Part shown: positions 53,719-62,064 of the stretch, piece after piece
Numbering within the stretch: the first letter of the stretch is position 1
Layout of the letters: every line of letters starts with the position of its first letter
Origin: QAMX01 sp964448855
GTDB taxonomy: Bacteria > Bacillota > Clostridia > Oscillospirales > QAMX01
Length of the DNA stretch: 64,000 nt
NCBI GenBank assembly: GCA_964448855.1
Contig: CAYUXI010000006.1
Span: forward strand, 1-64,000
Reading direction: 5' to 3'
Position numbers and translations under genes: made by a program
Notes under the pieces: generated by a model
Databases searched by the model: none
Seen by the model: only the letters and a program-made list of their open reading frames with translations
Told to the model about the DNA's origin: nothing

Positions 53719-53747
53719 ATTATACCATATTTTTCCGGATTTGTAAA
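53719..53747 (-). promoter_or_regulatory. rnj promoter inside the end of the preceding gene
   Basis: Minus strand: -35 TTTACA (53742-53747), 17-bp spacer, -10 TATAAT (53719-53724). It overlaps the last codons of the nucleotidyltransferase gene and its stop. Confidence 0.75.
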
Positions 53748-56038
53748 GCGTCTGACCCGTTTTCCCTGTTTTCCGTTCGGCGATGGCGGAGGTTCTCCGT
53801 TTGTGCGGCAAAATCCATTGCCATTTCCTTCGCCGCTTCCTCCGAAAAGCTCTCCACGAGGATTTTCAGCGAGGAGCGTGTCGCACTGGGTGCAACGTGA
53901 ACCGTTCCGTTTGTGCGGCGGAAGAGCAGTCCCCGTGACGGTTCCGGCTCCATTGTTTCCGCCAGCATTCGCATCAGGCTGCTTTTTTCGCACGCGCAGT
54001 CCAGTTCCATGGTATGCGTGCCAAAGGCCGGGAGAAGCGGTTTCAGCGCGTGTAGAGACGTGCCGGACGTGTTCAGGAATGCAGTCAACGCGACGGCACC
54101 GGCAATCGCATTGTGCGTCAACCGCTGTGACGCATACAGTGCTTGTGCGCGTTCGTCGCCGCTTTCCAGTCGGAGGACGGTGGCGCCGTTTGCTTCGGCC
54201 ATGCGTTCATACGCCTCCGGTGCGAGCGGCGGCAGTGCCAGTGTGATGCCCGGCTGATCGAGCATCGCCGTGAGCAGCACCAGCGCCTCCGTTTCGTGGC
54301 AATTCAGGCGGCAGTCGCCGTCTGACACCGTCAGGTGGAAGCCGTCCCTTGAGACGGAAAACGTCAGACCCGGATAGGAGAGTGCGGGCTGTGTCGGCGG
54401 CTGAATGCCTGAAATTTGCAGGGCAGCTGTCAACGATGCTGCTGCCGGGTGATGGCCATGGACGGCGACCTGTGTCAGCCGCCCCTCGATTGGCTGTGCG
54501 ACCGACGCCGCAAACAGCTCCGTTCCGCCCGACACGGTTCGGATGCGTCCGGCGGAGATGGACGGTACGCGCCGATACTCCCCGCGAGCCACGCTCCCCT
54601 CCAGCTTGCGCTGCCATGCGAGCGGGATGGGGCGGCCGGACGCGTCAAAGAGGCGAATCGACAGTTCCTCGTCGCTGTCCACGAAGACGGAGAGCGGCAC
54701 GCCGAGCAATTCCGGCATGGCGGCGGCTCCTGCGGCAAACTGCACATCGTGGACAAAGACGTGCAGTCCCGCTGCGGTCATGCCGCCTGCGATCGATTGG
54801 AGCAGGCTCTGTGCATCGGCCCCGCCGCAGCAGCCCAGTGCTGCCGTTCGGACATGGGGCAGCTCTGCGCAGGCCGAGCCGATAGCGGATGCCACCTCCG
54901 GCGACAGAACCGTGCCGAATGCGCCGGTCACTGCATCGTCTTCAAAGCGCACCGGCTGTGCGCCAGCTTTTTGCGCCGTTCGCACAACCGCTGACGGCGA
55001 GATTCGAAGCTCGGAATCGATGCGAACGTCGCTGCCGATGTAGCAGTGATCGCCCAATTTTGCGCCGCTGCCGATGACAGCACCGCGGCACAGCACGCTG
55101 CCGTTGTCGATACAGCTGCCCGCGCAGACGATTGCGCCCTCGGCTTCGCAGCCTGCGCTCAGCGTTCCCTCCACGATGGAGTTGGTGACCACGCAGTTTT
55201 CGCCGACATATGCGCCTGCGCCGACCCAGACGTTGGGGCCGAGCTGTGCGCCGGGCTGAACGACAGCATCCGGGTGAACCCAGACTGTCGGCAGAAAGCC
55301 CGGCTGTGTGGCTTCGCGTTGCAGGCGGAATCGGCCGTTCAGCGCGTCCACCGTACATCGAAGGTAGGCGGCTGTATCGCCGATATCACACCAGTAGCCT
55401 TCCGGTTCGTAGCCGTAGAGTCGCCTGCCGTTTTTCAGGAGCATGGGAAACAGATCCTTCGAGAAGTCGAACGGCTGATTCGGAGGAATCTGCTCCAGGA
55501 CGGACGGCGACAGCAGATAAATGCCGGTATTGACGACGTTGGTGAACACCTCCGACCAGGCCGGTTTTTCCAGGAACCGCTGAATGCGCCCCTCCGGGTC
55601 GGTCTGCACAAGGCCATACTCCGTCGGATTGTCCTGGCGGTTCAGGAGGATGGTCACGTCCGCCTGCTTTTCCCGATGGAAGCGAAGGGCTTCGGAAAAG
55701 TCAAAATCGCAGACGGCATCGCCGCTGATGATCAGGCAATCCTCGCCCTTCAGGAAATCCAAGCAGGCGCGAACGCCGCCGGCTGTGCCCATGGGCTGCT
55801 GCTCCACGGAGTAGAAAAACGTCGCATCCCACTCCGAGCCATCTCCCAGTGCCTCGCGGATAACGTCCGGCAGATACATGAGCGTCAGCGCCATCTCCCG
55901 GATGCCATGTGAACGAAGCTGCGCGATGATTCGGTGCAGCAGCGGCTTCCCAAGCAGTGGAACCATCGGTTTCGGCAGATGAGTGGTCAGTGGTCGAAGG
56001 CGCCGCCCTTCCCCGCCAGCGAGAATGCATGCTTTCAT
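53720..56038 (-). CDS. Nucleotidyltransferase fused to a degenerate phosphomannomutase domain
   Basis: The start is ATG 56038 with AGAAAGGCAGG upstream. 772 residues. Residues 1-235 are a sugar-phosphate nucleotidyltransferase (ILAGGEGRRLRPLT, then GDAVCDFDFSEAL). A left-handed beta-helix of hexapeptide repeats follows (about 250-370). The remainder resembles phosphomannomutase, with a degenerate active site: where the phosphoserine loop TASHNP is expected the sequence reads VFVDSDEELSIRLFDASG. The protein probably makes a nucleotide-activated sugar such as GDP-mannose; the mutase part is likely regulatory. The weak -10 TATGAT at 56120-56125 may drive it. Confidence 0.82.
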   Translation of the reverse strand: MKACILAGGEGRRLRPLTTHLPKPMVPLLGKPLLHRIIAQLRSHGIREMALTLMYLPDVIREALGDGSEWDATFFYSVEQQPMGTAGGVRACLDFLKGEDCLIISGDAVCDFDFSEALRFHREKQADVTILLNRQDNPTEYGLVQTDPEGRIQRFLEKPAWSEVFTNVVNTGIYLLSPSVLEQIPPNQPFDFSKDLFPMLLKNGRRLYGYEPEGYWCDIGDTAAYLRCTVDALNGRFRLQREATQPGFLPTVWVHPDAVVQPGAQLGPNVWVGAGAYVGENCVVTNSIVEGTLSAGCEAEGAIVCAGSCIDNGSVLCRGAVIGSGAKLGDHCYIGSDVRIDSELRISPSAVVRTAQKAGAQPVRFEDDAVTGAFGTVLSPEVASAIGSACAELPHVRTAALGCCGGADAQSLLQSIAGGMTAAGLHVFVHDVQFAAGAAAMPELLGVPLSVFVDSDEELSIRLFDASGRPIPLAWQRKLEGSVARGEYRRVPSISAGRIRTVSGGTELFAASVAQPIEGRLTQVAVHGHHPAAASLTAALQISGIQPPTQPALSYPGLTFSVSRDGFHLTVSDGDCRLNCHETEALVLLTAMLDQPGITLALPPLAPEAYERMAEANGATVLRLESGDERAQALYASQRLTHNAIAGAVALTAFLNTSGTSLHALKPLLPAFGTHTMELDCACEKSSLMRMLAETMEPEPSRGLLFRRTNGTVHVAPSATRSSLKILVESFSEEAAKEMAMDFAAQTENLRHRRTENRENGSDALQIRKNMV

Positions 56039-56169
56039 GGTGATTCCTGCCTTTCTGATCGCATTGATTGACATGAATCAGTTTGCGCACTTTTCGGGAA
56101 ATCCATACATGGTGTCTTTATCATACCCGATTGCTGTGGACGAAAAAGCGAGATTCTTGACGATGCGAT

Positions 56170-56204
56170 CAAAAAATCCGGCTGAAGAAATTCTTCAGCC
56201 GGAT
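56170..56204 (-). terminator. Terminator after the PHP phosphatase gene
   Basis: Stem ATCCGGCTGAAGAA (56176-56189) and TTCTTCAGCCGGAT (56191-56204), with a six-T run on the minus strand. The rest of the 56039-56217 gap holds nothing clear. Confidence 0.9.
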
Positions 56205-56217
56205 GGCGTTCAGATGG

Positions 56218-57006
56218 TCAGGCAAATTTGCGTGGCACGAACGGATTTTGCAGCTCGACCGTTTGCATGGGTGTCAGGCCAAAGCGTTCCAGGTACGCAC
56301 AGGCTTCCTGCAGGACAGGCGGCGCGGGGACGTTTTCCGGTGCGTGTGCATCGCAGCCGATGACGACGTCGCAGCCGACGTCATGGACGATCGACCAGAA
56401 CACGTCGTTCGGATAGGCGCGGTGTTCGCCGACGCCCAGCAGGTTCAATTCCATCGGGATGTGCAGCTGTTTGGCGGTTTCGCAGAGGCGGGTCATGGCG
56501 CTGCGATAAAATTCCGGCGATACGTTGCCGCGAATCAGATCCGGGTGTGCAAAATAGGTGTAGCAGCCGGTTTTCAACGCCTCTGTCGTCTGATCAAGGT
56601 AGCGAAGAATCGTCGCTTCGTCGTTATTCGGGCTGCCGCTGTACGGTTCGTCGGCTTCATCGCCCAAAAAGTGCTGGCCGAGGATGAGGTATTCGATTGG
56701 GCTGCCGCGCATCCAGTCGAGCGTTTTTGCAAAAATGGAGGGGTAGTATTCCATTTCCAGACCGATATGCAGTTCAATCTGGCCACGGTATTCGGCTTTC
56801 AGGTCGCTCAGCGTCTGGCAATAGCCTTCAAAATCCTCCAGACCCATCCGGAAATTCGAGGTGTATCCGTTCGGGAAGCAGTAGGGTGCATGATCCGAAA
56901 AGCCCAGAATCCGGAGCCCCTGTTCAATGGCGTGTTCAATGTATTCGCGTTCCGTCCCCTTTGCGTGATGGCAGCGGACGGTATGAGTATGGTAGTTTGC
57001 CAACAT
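56218..57006 (-). CDS. PHP-domain histidinol-phosphatase (HisJ/HisK type)
   Basis: 262 residues with NYHTHTVRCHHAKG at the start and GFSDHAPY, GLEMEYYP, GQHFLG, FAHPDLIRG and GCDAHAPENV further on, together the metal ligands of the PHP trinuclear site. The usual role is histidinol-phosphate dephosphorylation, but no his gene is near, so a different small phosphate ester is possible. It directly follows the rplL terminator on the same strand; its own promoter is not evident. Confidence 0.85.
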   Translation of the reverse strand: MLANYHTHTVRCHHAKGTEREYIEHAIEQGLRILGFSDHAPYCFPNGYTSNFRMGLEDFEGYCQTLSDLKAEYRGQIELHIGLEMEYYPSIFAKTLDWMRGSPIEYLILGQHFLGDEADEPYSGSPNNDEATILRYLDQTTEALKTGCYTYFAHPDLIRGNVSPEFYRSAMTRLCETAKQLHIPMELNLLGVGEHRAYPNDVFWSIVHDVGCDVVIGCDAHAPENVPAPPVLQEACAYLERFGLTPMQTVELQNPFVPRKFA

Positions 57007-57048
57007 ATTTTTACCCTGTCTCTTTCTGTCCCCAATGAGGGGGATTCC

Positions 57049-57083
57049 AAAAAAATGCTGCGTACAGAGTACGCAGCATTTTT
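57049..57083 (-). terminator. Strong terminator after rplL
   Basis: A perfect 15-bp stem, AAAAATGCTGCGTAC (57051-57065) and GTACGCAGCATTTTT (57069-57083), with a three-base loop and seven Ts on the minus strand. It separates the ribosomal genes from what follows. Confidence 0.95.
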
Positions 57084-57093
57084 GGAAATCGAT

Positions 57094-57474
57094 TTACTTG
57101 ATTTCGACTTTGGCGCCGGCTTCTTCCAGCTTGGTTTTGATGGTGTCGGCTTCTTCCTTGGAAATGTTCTCTTTGACAGCCTTCGGTGCGCTTTCGACGA
57201 ATTCCTTGGCTTCTTTCAGACCCAGACCGGTGATTTCGCGGATGACCTTGATGACATCCAGCTTCTTTGCACCGAAGTCGGCCAGAACCGGTGTGAATTC
57301 GGTCTTTTCTTCTTCGACCGGAGCTGCTGCTGCGCCGCCCATCACTGCAACCGGTGCAGCGGCGGAAACACCAAATTCTTCTTCAATTGCTTTAACGAGC
57401 TCAGAAAGCTCAAGAACAGTCAGACCCTTAACGGACTCGACGATTGCTGTAATTTTTTCGCTGGCCATATTCAT
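57094..57474 (-). CDS. rplL: 50S ribosomal protein L7/L12
   Basis: 126 residues. N-terminal dimer domain (ITAIVESVKGLTVLELSELVKAIEEEFGVS), an Ala-rich hinge (AAAPVAVMGGAAAAPVEEEK), and the C-terminal domain with DFGAKKLDVIKVIREITGLGLKEAKEFVESAP. It forms the stalk that recruits translation GTPases. It ends the ribosomal run and is followed by a strong terminator and not by rpoB. Confidence 0.97.
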   Translation of the reverse strand: MNMASEKITAIVESVKGLTVLELSELVKAIEEEFGVSAAAPVAVMGGAAAAPVEEEKTEFTPVLADFGAKKLDVIKVIREITGLGLKEAKEFVESAPKAVKENISKEEADTIKTKLEEAGAKVEIK

Positions 57475-57516
57475 TAACCTCCGTAATTTATATTTGTTTC
57501 AGTTGAGAGACGCAAT

Positions 57517-58044
57517 TTATGCGTTTTCTGCAGTTTCGGCCGGAGCCTCGGACTGCTTTTCGACGATCGCATTGAGTGCGACAGCCAGGCCACGGATATT
57601 GCCGTTCAAGGCAGAGAGGAGCATGGACAGCAGTGTCTCCTTGGACGGGAGTGCTGCCAGCTGTTCAACCGTGGCGACGTCAATGACTTTTCCTTCCAGA
57701 ATACCGGCTTTGATGGCAAATCCGGACTTGGACTTTTTGACAAAGTCCGACAGGATTCTGGCCGGAGCGGTCAGATCGGAATCCGATGTTGCGATGGCGG
57801 TCGTTCCGCTGAGGAACGGATCCATCTCGTTGAGACCGGTTGTGTCCGCGGCGCGGCGCAGGAGCGTGTTTTTGACAACGCTGTACTGGACGCCTGCATT
57901 GCGAAGCTCACGGCGAAGCGCTGTATCGTCTTCCACCGTGATACCCTTGTACTCGCAGAGGACACCGGACTGTGCGTTTTGCAGGCGTTCAACCAGGGAA
58001 TCAACGACGGCCTGCTTTTCTGCAAGAACCTTGCTTGTTGGCAT
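57517..58044 (-). CDS. rplJ: 50S ribosomal protein L10
   Basis: The start is ATG 58044 with GGAGGTGAAACTC upstream; longer in-frame sequence runs through the leader. 175 residues: EKQAVVDSLVERLQNAQSGVLCEYKGITV start, RNAGVQYSVVKNTLLRRAA and the C-terminal helix for L7/L12 binding. L10 is the stalk base. It is autoregulated in many bacteria by binding its own leader, which is present here at 58090-58255. Confidence 0.95.
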   Translation of the reverse strand: MPTSKVLAEKQAVVDSLVERLQNAQSGVLCEYKGITVEDDTALRRELRNAGVQYSVVKNTLLRRAADTTGLNEMDPFLSGTTAIATSDSDLTAPARILSDFVKKSKSGFAIKAGILEGKVIDVATVEQLAALPSKETLLSMLLSALNGNIRGLAVALNAIVEKQSEAPAETAENA

Positions 58045-58089
58045 GAGTTTCACCTCCGAATCGTTTGGTAAAGCCTTTTCGGAATGATT

Positions 58090-58255
58090 ATGAAGAACGC
58101 TCCCCGCTGTCCCGGTCTGAGAAGCGAGGAGCGCATAGGTTCGTTCAACCTGCTCTCTCCTCGGCAGGGGCATTTACATCTTTGCTGTACGGGAACCGTT
58201 CGGCAAAGCGACCTGCTGTCTTCGGAAAAGGCTTTTCATATATTACCTGCGTCTG
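58090..58255 (-). ncRNA. L10 leader with attenuator terminator
   Basis: The rplA-rplJ gap reads like the Rfam L10 leader: a CCTGCCGAGG block and GCAAAGATGTAAATGC-like segment, bracketed by pairing GACAGCAGGT/ACCTGCTCT. A downstream stem CGCTCCTCGC with GCGGGGAGCG (58098-58107 and 58124-58133) and a TTCTT end forms a terminator that L10 would promote. The rest of the 58045-58286 gap is the rplJ ribosome site. Confidence 0.8.
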
Positions 58256-58286
58256 TTTTCAGGCGCCGATAATCATTGAAAGTTTG

Positions 58287-58988
58287 TCAGATCAGCTCCG
58301 ACACACGAGCGGTGTTGATCTTGACGCCCGGACCCATCGTCGAGGTAACGACGCAGGAGCGGATGTACTGACCCTTGGCTGCTGCCGGTTTGGCGCGGAC
58401 AACCGCGTTCGTCAGCGTGCGCAGGTTCTCGGACAGCTTTTCAGCGCCGAACGAAACCTTGCCGATCGGGCAGTGGATGATGTTGGTTCTGTCGAGACGA
58501 TACTCGATTTTACCGGCTTTCAGTTCCTTGACGGCCTGAGCAACGTTCGGTGTAACCGTACCGGCCTTCGGGTTCGGCATCAAGCCCTTCGGTCCGAGAA
58601 TACGACCGATGCGGCCGACAACACCCATCATATCCGGGGTTGCAACAACGGCGTCAAATTCGAAGAAGTTTTCCTTCTGAATTCTCTGAACCATGTCTTC
58701 GGCGCCGACCAGGTCTGCGCCTGCTTCCAGCGCTTCGGCTGCCTTGGCGTCACGGGCAAAAACCAGGACACGCGTGGTTTTACCGGTGCCGTGGGGCAGG
58801 ACGACTGCGCCTCTGACCTGCTGATCCGCGTGGCGCGAGTCAACGCCCAAACGGATATGCAGTTCGACGGTTTCGTCGAATTTGGCCTTGGCATTCTGAA
58901 TGACGAGCTTCAGCGCGTCATCCGGTTCATATTGGCTCTGCTTGTCGTAATTATTTACGCTAGCAAGATAATTTTTCCCTCTGTGCAC
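58287..58988 (-). CDS. rplA: 50S ribosomal protein L1
   Basis: The start is GTG 58988 with GAGGAGG a few bases upstream. 233 residues: FDETVELHIRLGVDSRHADQQVRGAVVLPHGTGK, MMGVVGRIGRILGPKGLMPNPKAGTV and GAEKLSENLRTL are typical of L1. The protein binds 23S rRNA at the E-site stalk and often represses its own mRNA. The 104-bp gap to rplK contains a GGGCATTGTTGCCC hairpin that could be a binding site. Confidence 0.97.
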   Translation of the reverse strand: MHRGKNYLASVNNYDKQSQYEPDDALKLVIQNAKAKFDETVELHIRLGVDSRHADQQVRGAVVLPHGTGKTTRVLVFARDAKAAEALEAGADLVGAEDMVQRIQKENFFEFDAVVATPDMMGVVGRIGRILGPKGLMPNPKAGTVTPNVAQAVKELKAGKIEYRLDRTNIIHCPIGKVSFGAEKLSENLRTLTNAVVRAKPAAAKGQYIRSCVVTSTMGPGVKINTARVSELI

Positions 58989-59092
58989 TTACATTTCCTC
59001 CTCAAAGTGGTACTTCGGAATAATCCTCCCACCGCCTGGGCAACAATGCCCTGCTAATATCAGGAGAGCTTTTTTCCAAAAGCTGAGATCGT

Positions 59093-59518
59093 TCAGTCTT
59101 TCACGACAACGCCCATGCTGCGGCAGGTACCGGCAATCATGCTCATGGCACCTTCGAGATCCTTGGCATTCAGGTCGTTCATCTTTGTTTCCGCGATCTT
59201 GCGGATATCTTCCTTGCTGATGGTTGCAACCTTTGTCTTGTTCGGAACGCCGGAACCGCTTTCAAGGCCGCACGCTTTTTTGATCAGTGCAGCTGCCGGT
59301 GGGGATTTCGTAATAAAGGTGAACGTACGGTCAGCGTAAATGGTGACAACAACAGGAACTTTGAAGCCAATGTCGTTCTTTGTACGCTCGTTGAACTCCT
59401 TGACAAAATTTGGAAGACTGATACCATACGGCGCCAGTGCAGGGCCAACCGGAGGACCGGCGACTGCCTTACCGGCGTTGATCTGGAATTTTACATAACC
59501 GACTACTTTTTGCGCCAT
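59093..59518 (-). CDS. rplK: 50S ribosomal protein L11
   Basis: 141 residues, full length, with VGYVKFQINAGKAVAGPPVGPALAPYG at the N-terminus, a Pro-rich hinge and the RNA-binding C-domain (KTKVATISKEDIRKIAETKMNDLNAKDLEGAMSMIAGT). It sits at the GTPase-associated centre. Standard position after nusG. Confidence 0.97.
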   Translation of the reverse strand: MAQKVVGYVKFQINAGKAVAGPPVGPALAPYGISLPNFVKEFNERTKNDIGFKVPVVVTIYADRTFTFITKSPPAAALIKKACGLESGSGVPNKTKVATISKEDIRKIAETKMNDLNAKDLEGAMSMIAGTCRSMGVVVKD

Positions 59519-59572
59519 AGTCTAGCGAAACCTCCTAACATTTTAAAAACAAAAAACGCGGGGAATCATGAC

Positions 59573-60112
59573 TTACATATCAAGTTCGACCTGTTCCGTA
59601 TCCAGTTCGACGACCTGTTCCCTGCCAAACATGATGACTTTCACGCTGACCTTGGTATTGTCTGAGGATACCGCTTCGACGGTGCCGGAAAAGCCTTCCA
59701 GCATCCCTTCGCAAATCCGGACAATATCGCCAATCTGGTAAGCAGGAGCCGCAGCTGCGGTGCGTTCGCCGCCAAGCTGAATGACTTCGGCTTCGGACAG
59801 GGGCACCGGTTTGGAACCGGGACCGACGAAGCTGGTGACGCCGCGGACGTTGCGGACAACGTGCCACGTTTCATCGTTCATCACCATTTTGACCATGACA
59901 TAGCCCGGATAGGTTTTACGCTCCACCTGGACTTCCGTCTGATCGCCGTCCTTGTTTTCGTGAATCTCGGTAACCTTTTCCGTTGGAATCATGATATCCT
60001 GAAACAGATCTTCAAGATGTCTGTTTTCGACGGTTTTTTCAATTGTTTTGGCCACCTTGTTCTCGTAACCGGAATAGGTGTGAATGACGTACCATTTCGC
60101 TTCTTCCGACAT
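59573..60112 (-). CDS. nusG: Transcription termination/antitermination factor NusG
   Basis: 179 residues: an NGN domain (WYVIHTYSGYENKVAKTIE, GYVMVKMVMNDETWHVVRNVRGVTSFVG) and a C-terminal KOW domain (IGDIVRICEGMLEGFSGTVEAVSSD). NusG binds RNA polymerase and modulates pausing and Rho action. It is 31 bases after secE, as usual. Confidence 0.97.
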   Translation of the reverse strand: MSEEAKWYVIHTYSGYENKVAKTIEKTVENRHLEDLFQDIMIPTEKVTEIHENKDGDQTEVQVERKTYPGYVMVKMVMNDETWHVVRNVRGVTSFVGPGSKPVPLSEAEVIQLGGERTAAAAPAYQIGDIVRICEGMLEGFSGTVEAVSSDNTKVSVKVIMFGREQVVELDTEQVELDM

Positions 60113-60143
60113 GAAGGTTCTCCTTTTGTTCAGCGTTTACGCG

Positions 60144-60440
60144 CTAAAATAAGCTGATGATCAGATCAAGGCCGTTTCTGAAAGCAACATCTGCCAGCAG
60201 AATGACGACTCCGACAACAACCACCACGGCAAACACAACGAGTGTGTTCTTGACGACCTGATGGAACGTCGGCCACGTCACCTTTTTGGCCTCGCTTTTC
60301 AGCTCCTTGAACCATTTCTTGATCCGCGATCCGACCCGCTGAAAAAAGTTCGGCTTTTTCTTTTCTTTGCTGTTTTTCGCGCTTTCCGCAGCTTTCATTT
60401 CAACTGCTTCCAGCTTGTCCGTTTTACCGCGATCCGCCAC
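60144..60440 (-). CDS. secE: Protein translocase subunit SecE
   Basis: Start: GTG 60440, with AGAAAGG nine bases upstream, is favoured over GTG 60449, which abuts the same site. About 98 residues: a charged N-terminal half, RIKKWFKELKSEAKKVTWPT (the conserved amphipathic helix), and one membrane helix (VVKNTLVVFAVVVVVGVVILLADVAF). It clamps the SecY channel. The longer Lys-rich N-terminus is usual in Gram-positives. Confidence 0.92.
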   Translation of the reverse strand: MADRGKTDKLEAVEMKAAESAKNSKEKKKPNFFQRVGSRIKKWFKELKSEAKKVTWPTFHQVVKNTLVVFAVVVVVGVVILLADVAFRNGLDLIISLF

Positions 60441-60477
60441 TTTCTTCACCCTTTCTCATTTCATAGCAGCAGAGACC

Positions 60478-60627
60478 TTACTTCGTCTCTCTGTGCAGGG
60501 TATGCTTGCGGCAGAATCTGCAGTACTTGTTCCGCTCAAGCCGGTCGGGGGTATGCTTTTTGTTTTTCATTGTGTCATAGTTCCGCTGTTTGCACTCCGT
60601 GCAGGCGAGAGTGATTCTGACTCTCAT
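60478..60627 (-). CDS. rpmG: 50S ribosomal protein L33
   Basis: A 49-residue protein, MRVRITLACTECKQRNYDTM at the start and KYCRFCRKHTLHRETK at the end. Four Cys in two CxxC pairs (9/12 and 36/39) make it the zinc-binding form. AGGAGG precedes the ATG. First gene of the ribosomal/secretion run, 29 bases ahead of secE. Confidence 0.96.
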   Translation of the reverse strand: MRVRITLACTECKQRNYDTMKNKKHTPDRLERNKYCRFCRKHTLHRETK

Positions 60628-60705
60628 GATTTAACGGCACCTCCTTAAAGTTTTGCCTCCCTAAAAAAGGCCAAAAAAATAAGACCTTTCTCTATAGGTA
60701 CTACT

Positions 60706-60733
60706 ATTATAGCACACTATCGGGAAAAGTCAA
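60706..60733 (-). promoter_or_regulatory. Promoter of the rpmG-secE-nusG-rplK operon
   Basis: Minus strand: -35 TTGACT (60728-60733), 16-bp spacer, -10 TATAAT (60706-60711). Confidence 0.85.
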
Positions 60734-60773
60734 GGGGGTATCCGGAATTTTTTCGCTTTTTTTCAGGAAATGC

Positions 60774-61178
60774 TCAGTTTTTGGGGTTTACAATGTCGCG
60801 CCAGTCCAGATCGCCGCGATTCATACCGAGAATCAGAACCTCTGCCGTGGCCACGTTGGTTGCAATCGGGACATTATGGATATCGCACAGCTTCAGCAGA
60901 CTGTTGACATCCGGTTCATTCGGCCCCTGTGTCACAGGGTCGCGGAAGAAGATGACCATGTCAATTTCGTTGTAGGCAATCCGCATACCAATCTGCTGAT
61001 CTCCGCCCTGCGCGCCGGACAGGAACCGGTGAACCCGCAGCCCTGTCGCCTCTGCGACCAGCTTGCCGGTTGTTTCCGTGGCAAAAATATTATGTTTGGA
61101 CAGAATGCCGCAGTATGCGATGCAAATCTGAACCATCAGTTCCTTTTTCTTATCGTGTGCAATCAGCGCAATGTTCAT
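60774..61178 (-). CDS. mgsA: Methylglyoxal synthase
   Basis: The start is ATG 61178 with CGGAG upstream. 134 residues: MNIALIAHDKKKELM, TETTGKLVAEATGLRVHRFLSGAQGGDQQIG, and FFRDPVTQGPNEPDVNSLLKLCD carry the conserved Asp and phosphate-binding residues. It converts dihydroxyacetone phosphate to methylglyoxal and phosphate, a bypass when phosphate is short. It follows minD, an arrangement common in Clostridia, but has its own promoter. Confidence 0.94.
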   Translation of the reverse strand: MNIALIAHDKKKELMVQICIAYCGILSKHNIFATETTGKLVAEATGLRVHRFLSGAQGGDQQIGMRIAYNEIDMVIFFRDPVTQGPNEPDVNSLLKLCDIHNVPIATNVATAEVLILGMNRGDLDWRDIVNPKN

Positions 61179-61252
61179 GGTTGTTCTCCGTTTCTGTTTA
61201 CCAGCGCCGGGCAAAGCCGCCCGAATTTCGCAGCAAAAGCTTCTACCCCTTT

Positions 61253-61280
61253 ATTATACAATATTTTTGGGATTTTTCAA
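61253..61280 (-). promoter_or_regulatory. mgsA promoter
   Basis: Minus strand: -35 TTGAAA (61275-61280), 16-bp spacer, -10 TATAAT (61253-61258). Confidence 0.8.
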
Positions 61281-61302
61281 GCCCGTTTTGCAAAAAAGGC
61301 GG

Positions 61303-62043
61303 CTAAAATTTTGGGCGAATCGGGAAACCCTCCAGCCGTCTGGCGATTTCCTTAAAATCGGCGGTTGCTTTTTCGCCTGTCAGCATGAGCGGTTCGCATC
61401 GATTGAAGGCCGCTGTGATGGCCGGGTTTTCAAAGACAATCCCGGCCAGCGGGAGGCCGATCCAGTCCATCGCCTCATCGATGTTGTGCGCGTGCTTTTT
61501 GCGAATCATGCGGCGAACCACGCGGTTCAGCACCAGGCGTGCATCCTCGACGCCGGCCGCCCGCAGCTTTTCGGCGGCCGTCGCAGAGTCCGACATACAG
61601 GGGGTATCCGGTGTGGAAACGACCAGCGCATGGTTGGCATAGCGAACCGTCAGATCGAAGCCGCGCCCGATACCGGCTGGGGCATCGATGAAGCAATATT
61701 GAAAGCGTTTGGACAGCTCATCCATGACGGCATCCAGATGAATGCCGGCGAAGAGGTCGGCATAGTCCGCCGGTGCGGCCAGGACGGACAAATTGGGCAG
61801 TCCCGCACGGGGCAGCAGCGCGGTATCCAGTTCAGCGCGTCCGGCCGCCACATCGCCGAGGTTGAAGATGGCCTGATCCTGCAGGCCGAGCGCCAGGTCG
61901 AGATTGTGCAGGCCGATATCCATGTCAATCGCGCACACGCGTCTGCCCAGCTGCGACAGTGCGGAGGCCACCGCCGCGCAGACGGTGGTTTTGCCCGTGC
62001 CGCCCTTTCCGGAAACAACGGCATAGAAGTTTGAGCGACTCAT
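61303..62043 (-). CDS. minD: Septum site-determining ATPase MinD
   Basis: 246 residues. VVSGKGGTGKTTVCAAVASAL (deviant Walker A), AIDMDIGLHNLDLALGLQ (Walker A-prime) and YCFIDAPAGIGRGFDL (Walker B) are MinD-like. The C-terminal 15 residues (ADFKEIARRLEGFPIRPKF) could form the membrane-targeting helix, although they are less amphipathic than usual. It positions the division site with MinC, but neither minC nor minE is adjacent. GTAGGGGAG precedes the ATG. Confidence 0.88.
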   Translation of the reverse strand: MSRSNFYAVVSGKGGTGKTTVCAAVASALSQLGRRVCAIDMDIGLHNLDLALGLQDQAIFNLGDVAAGRAELDTALLPRAGLPNLSVLAAPADYADLFAGIHLDAVMDELSKRFQYCFIDAPAGIGRGFDLTVRYANHALVVSTPDTPCMSDSATAAEKLRAAGVEDARLVLNRVVRRMIRKKHAHNIDEAMDWIGLPLAGIVFENPAITAAFNRCEPLMLTGEKATADFKEIARRLEGFPIRPKF

Positions 62044-62064
62044 CGTTTCTCCCCTACCCTTCTT

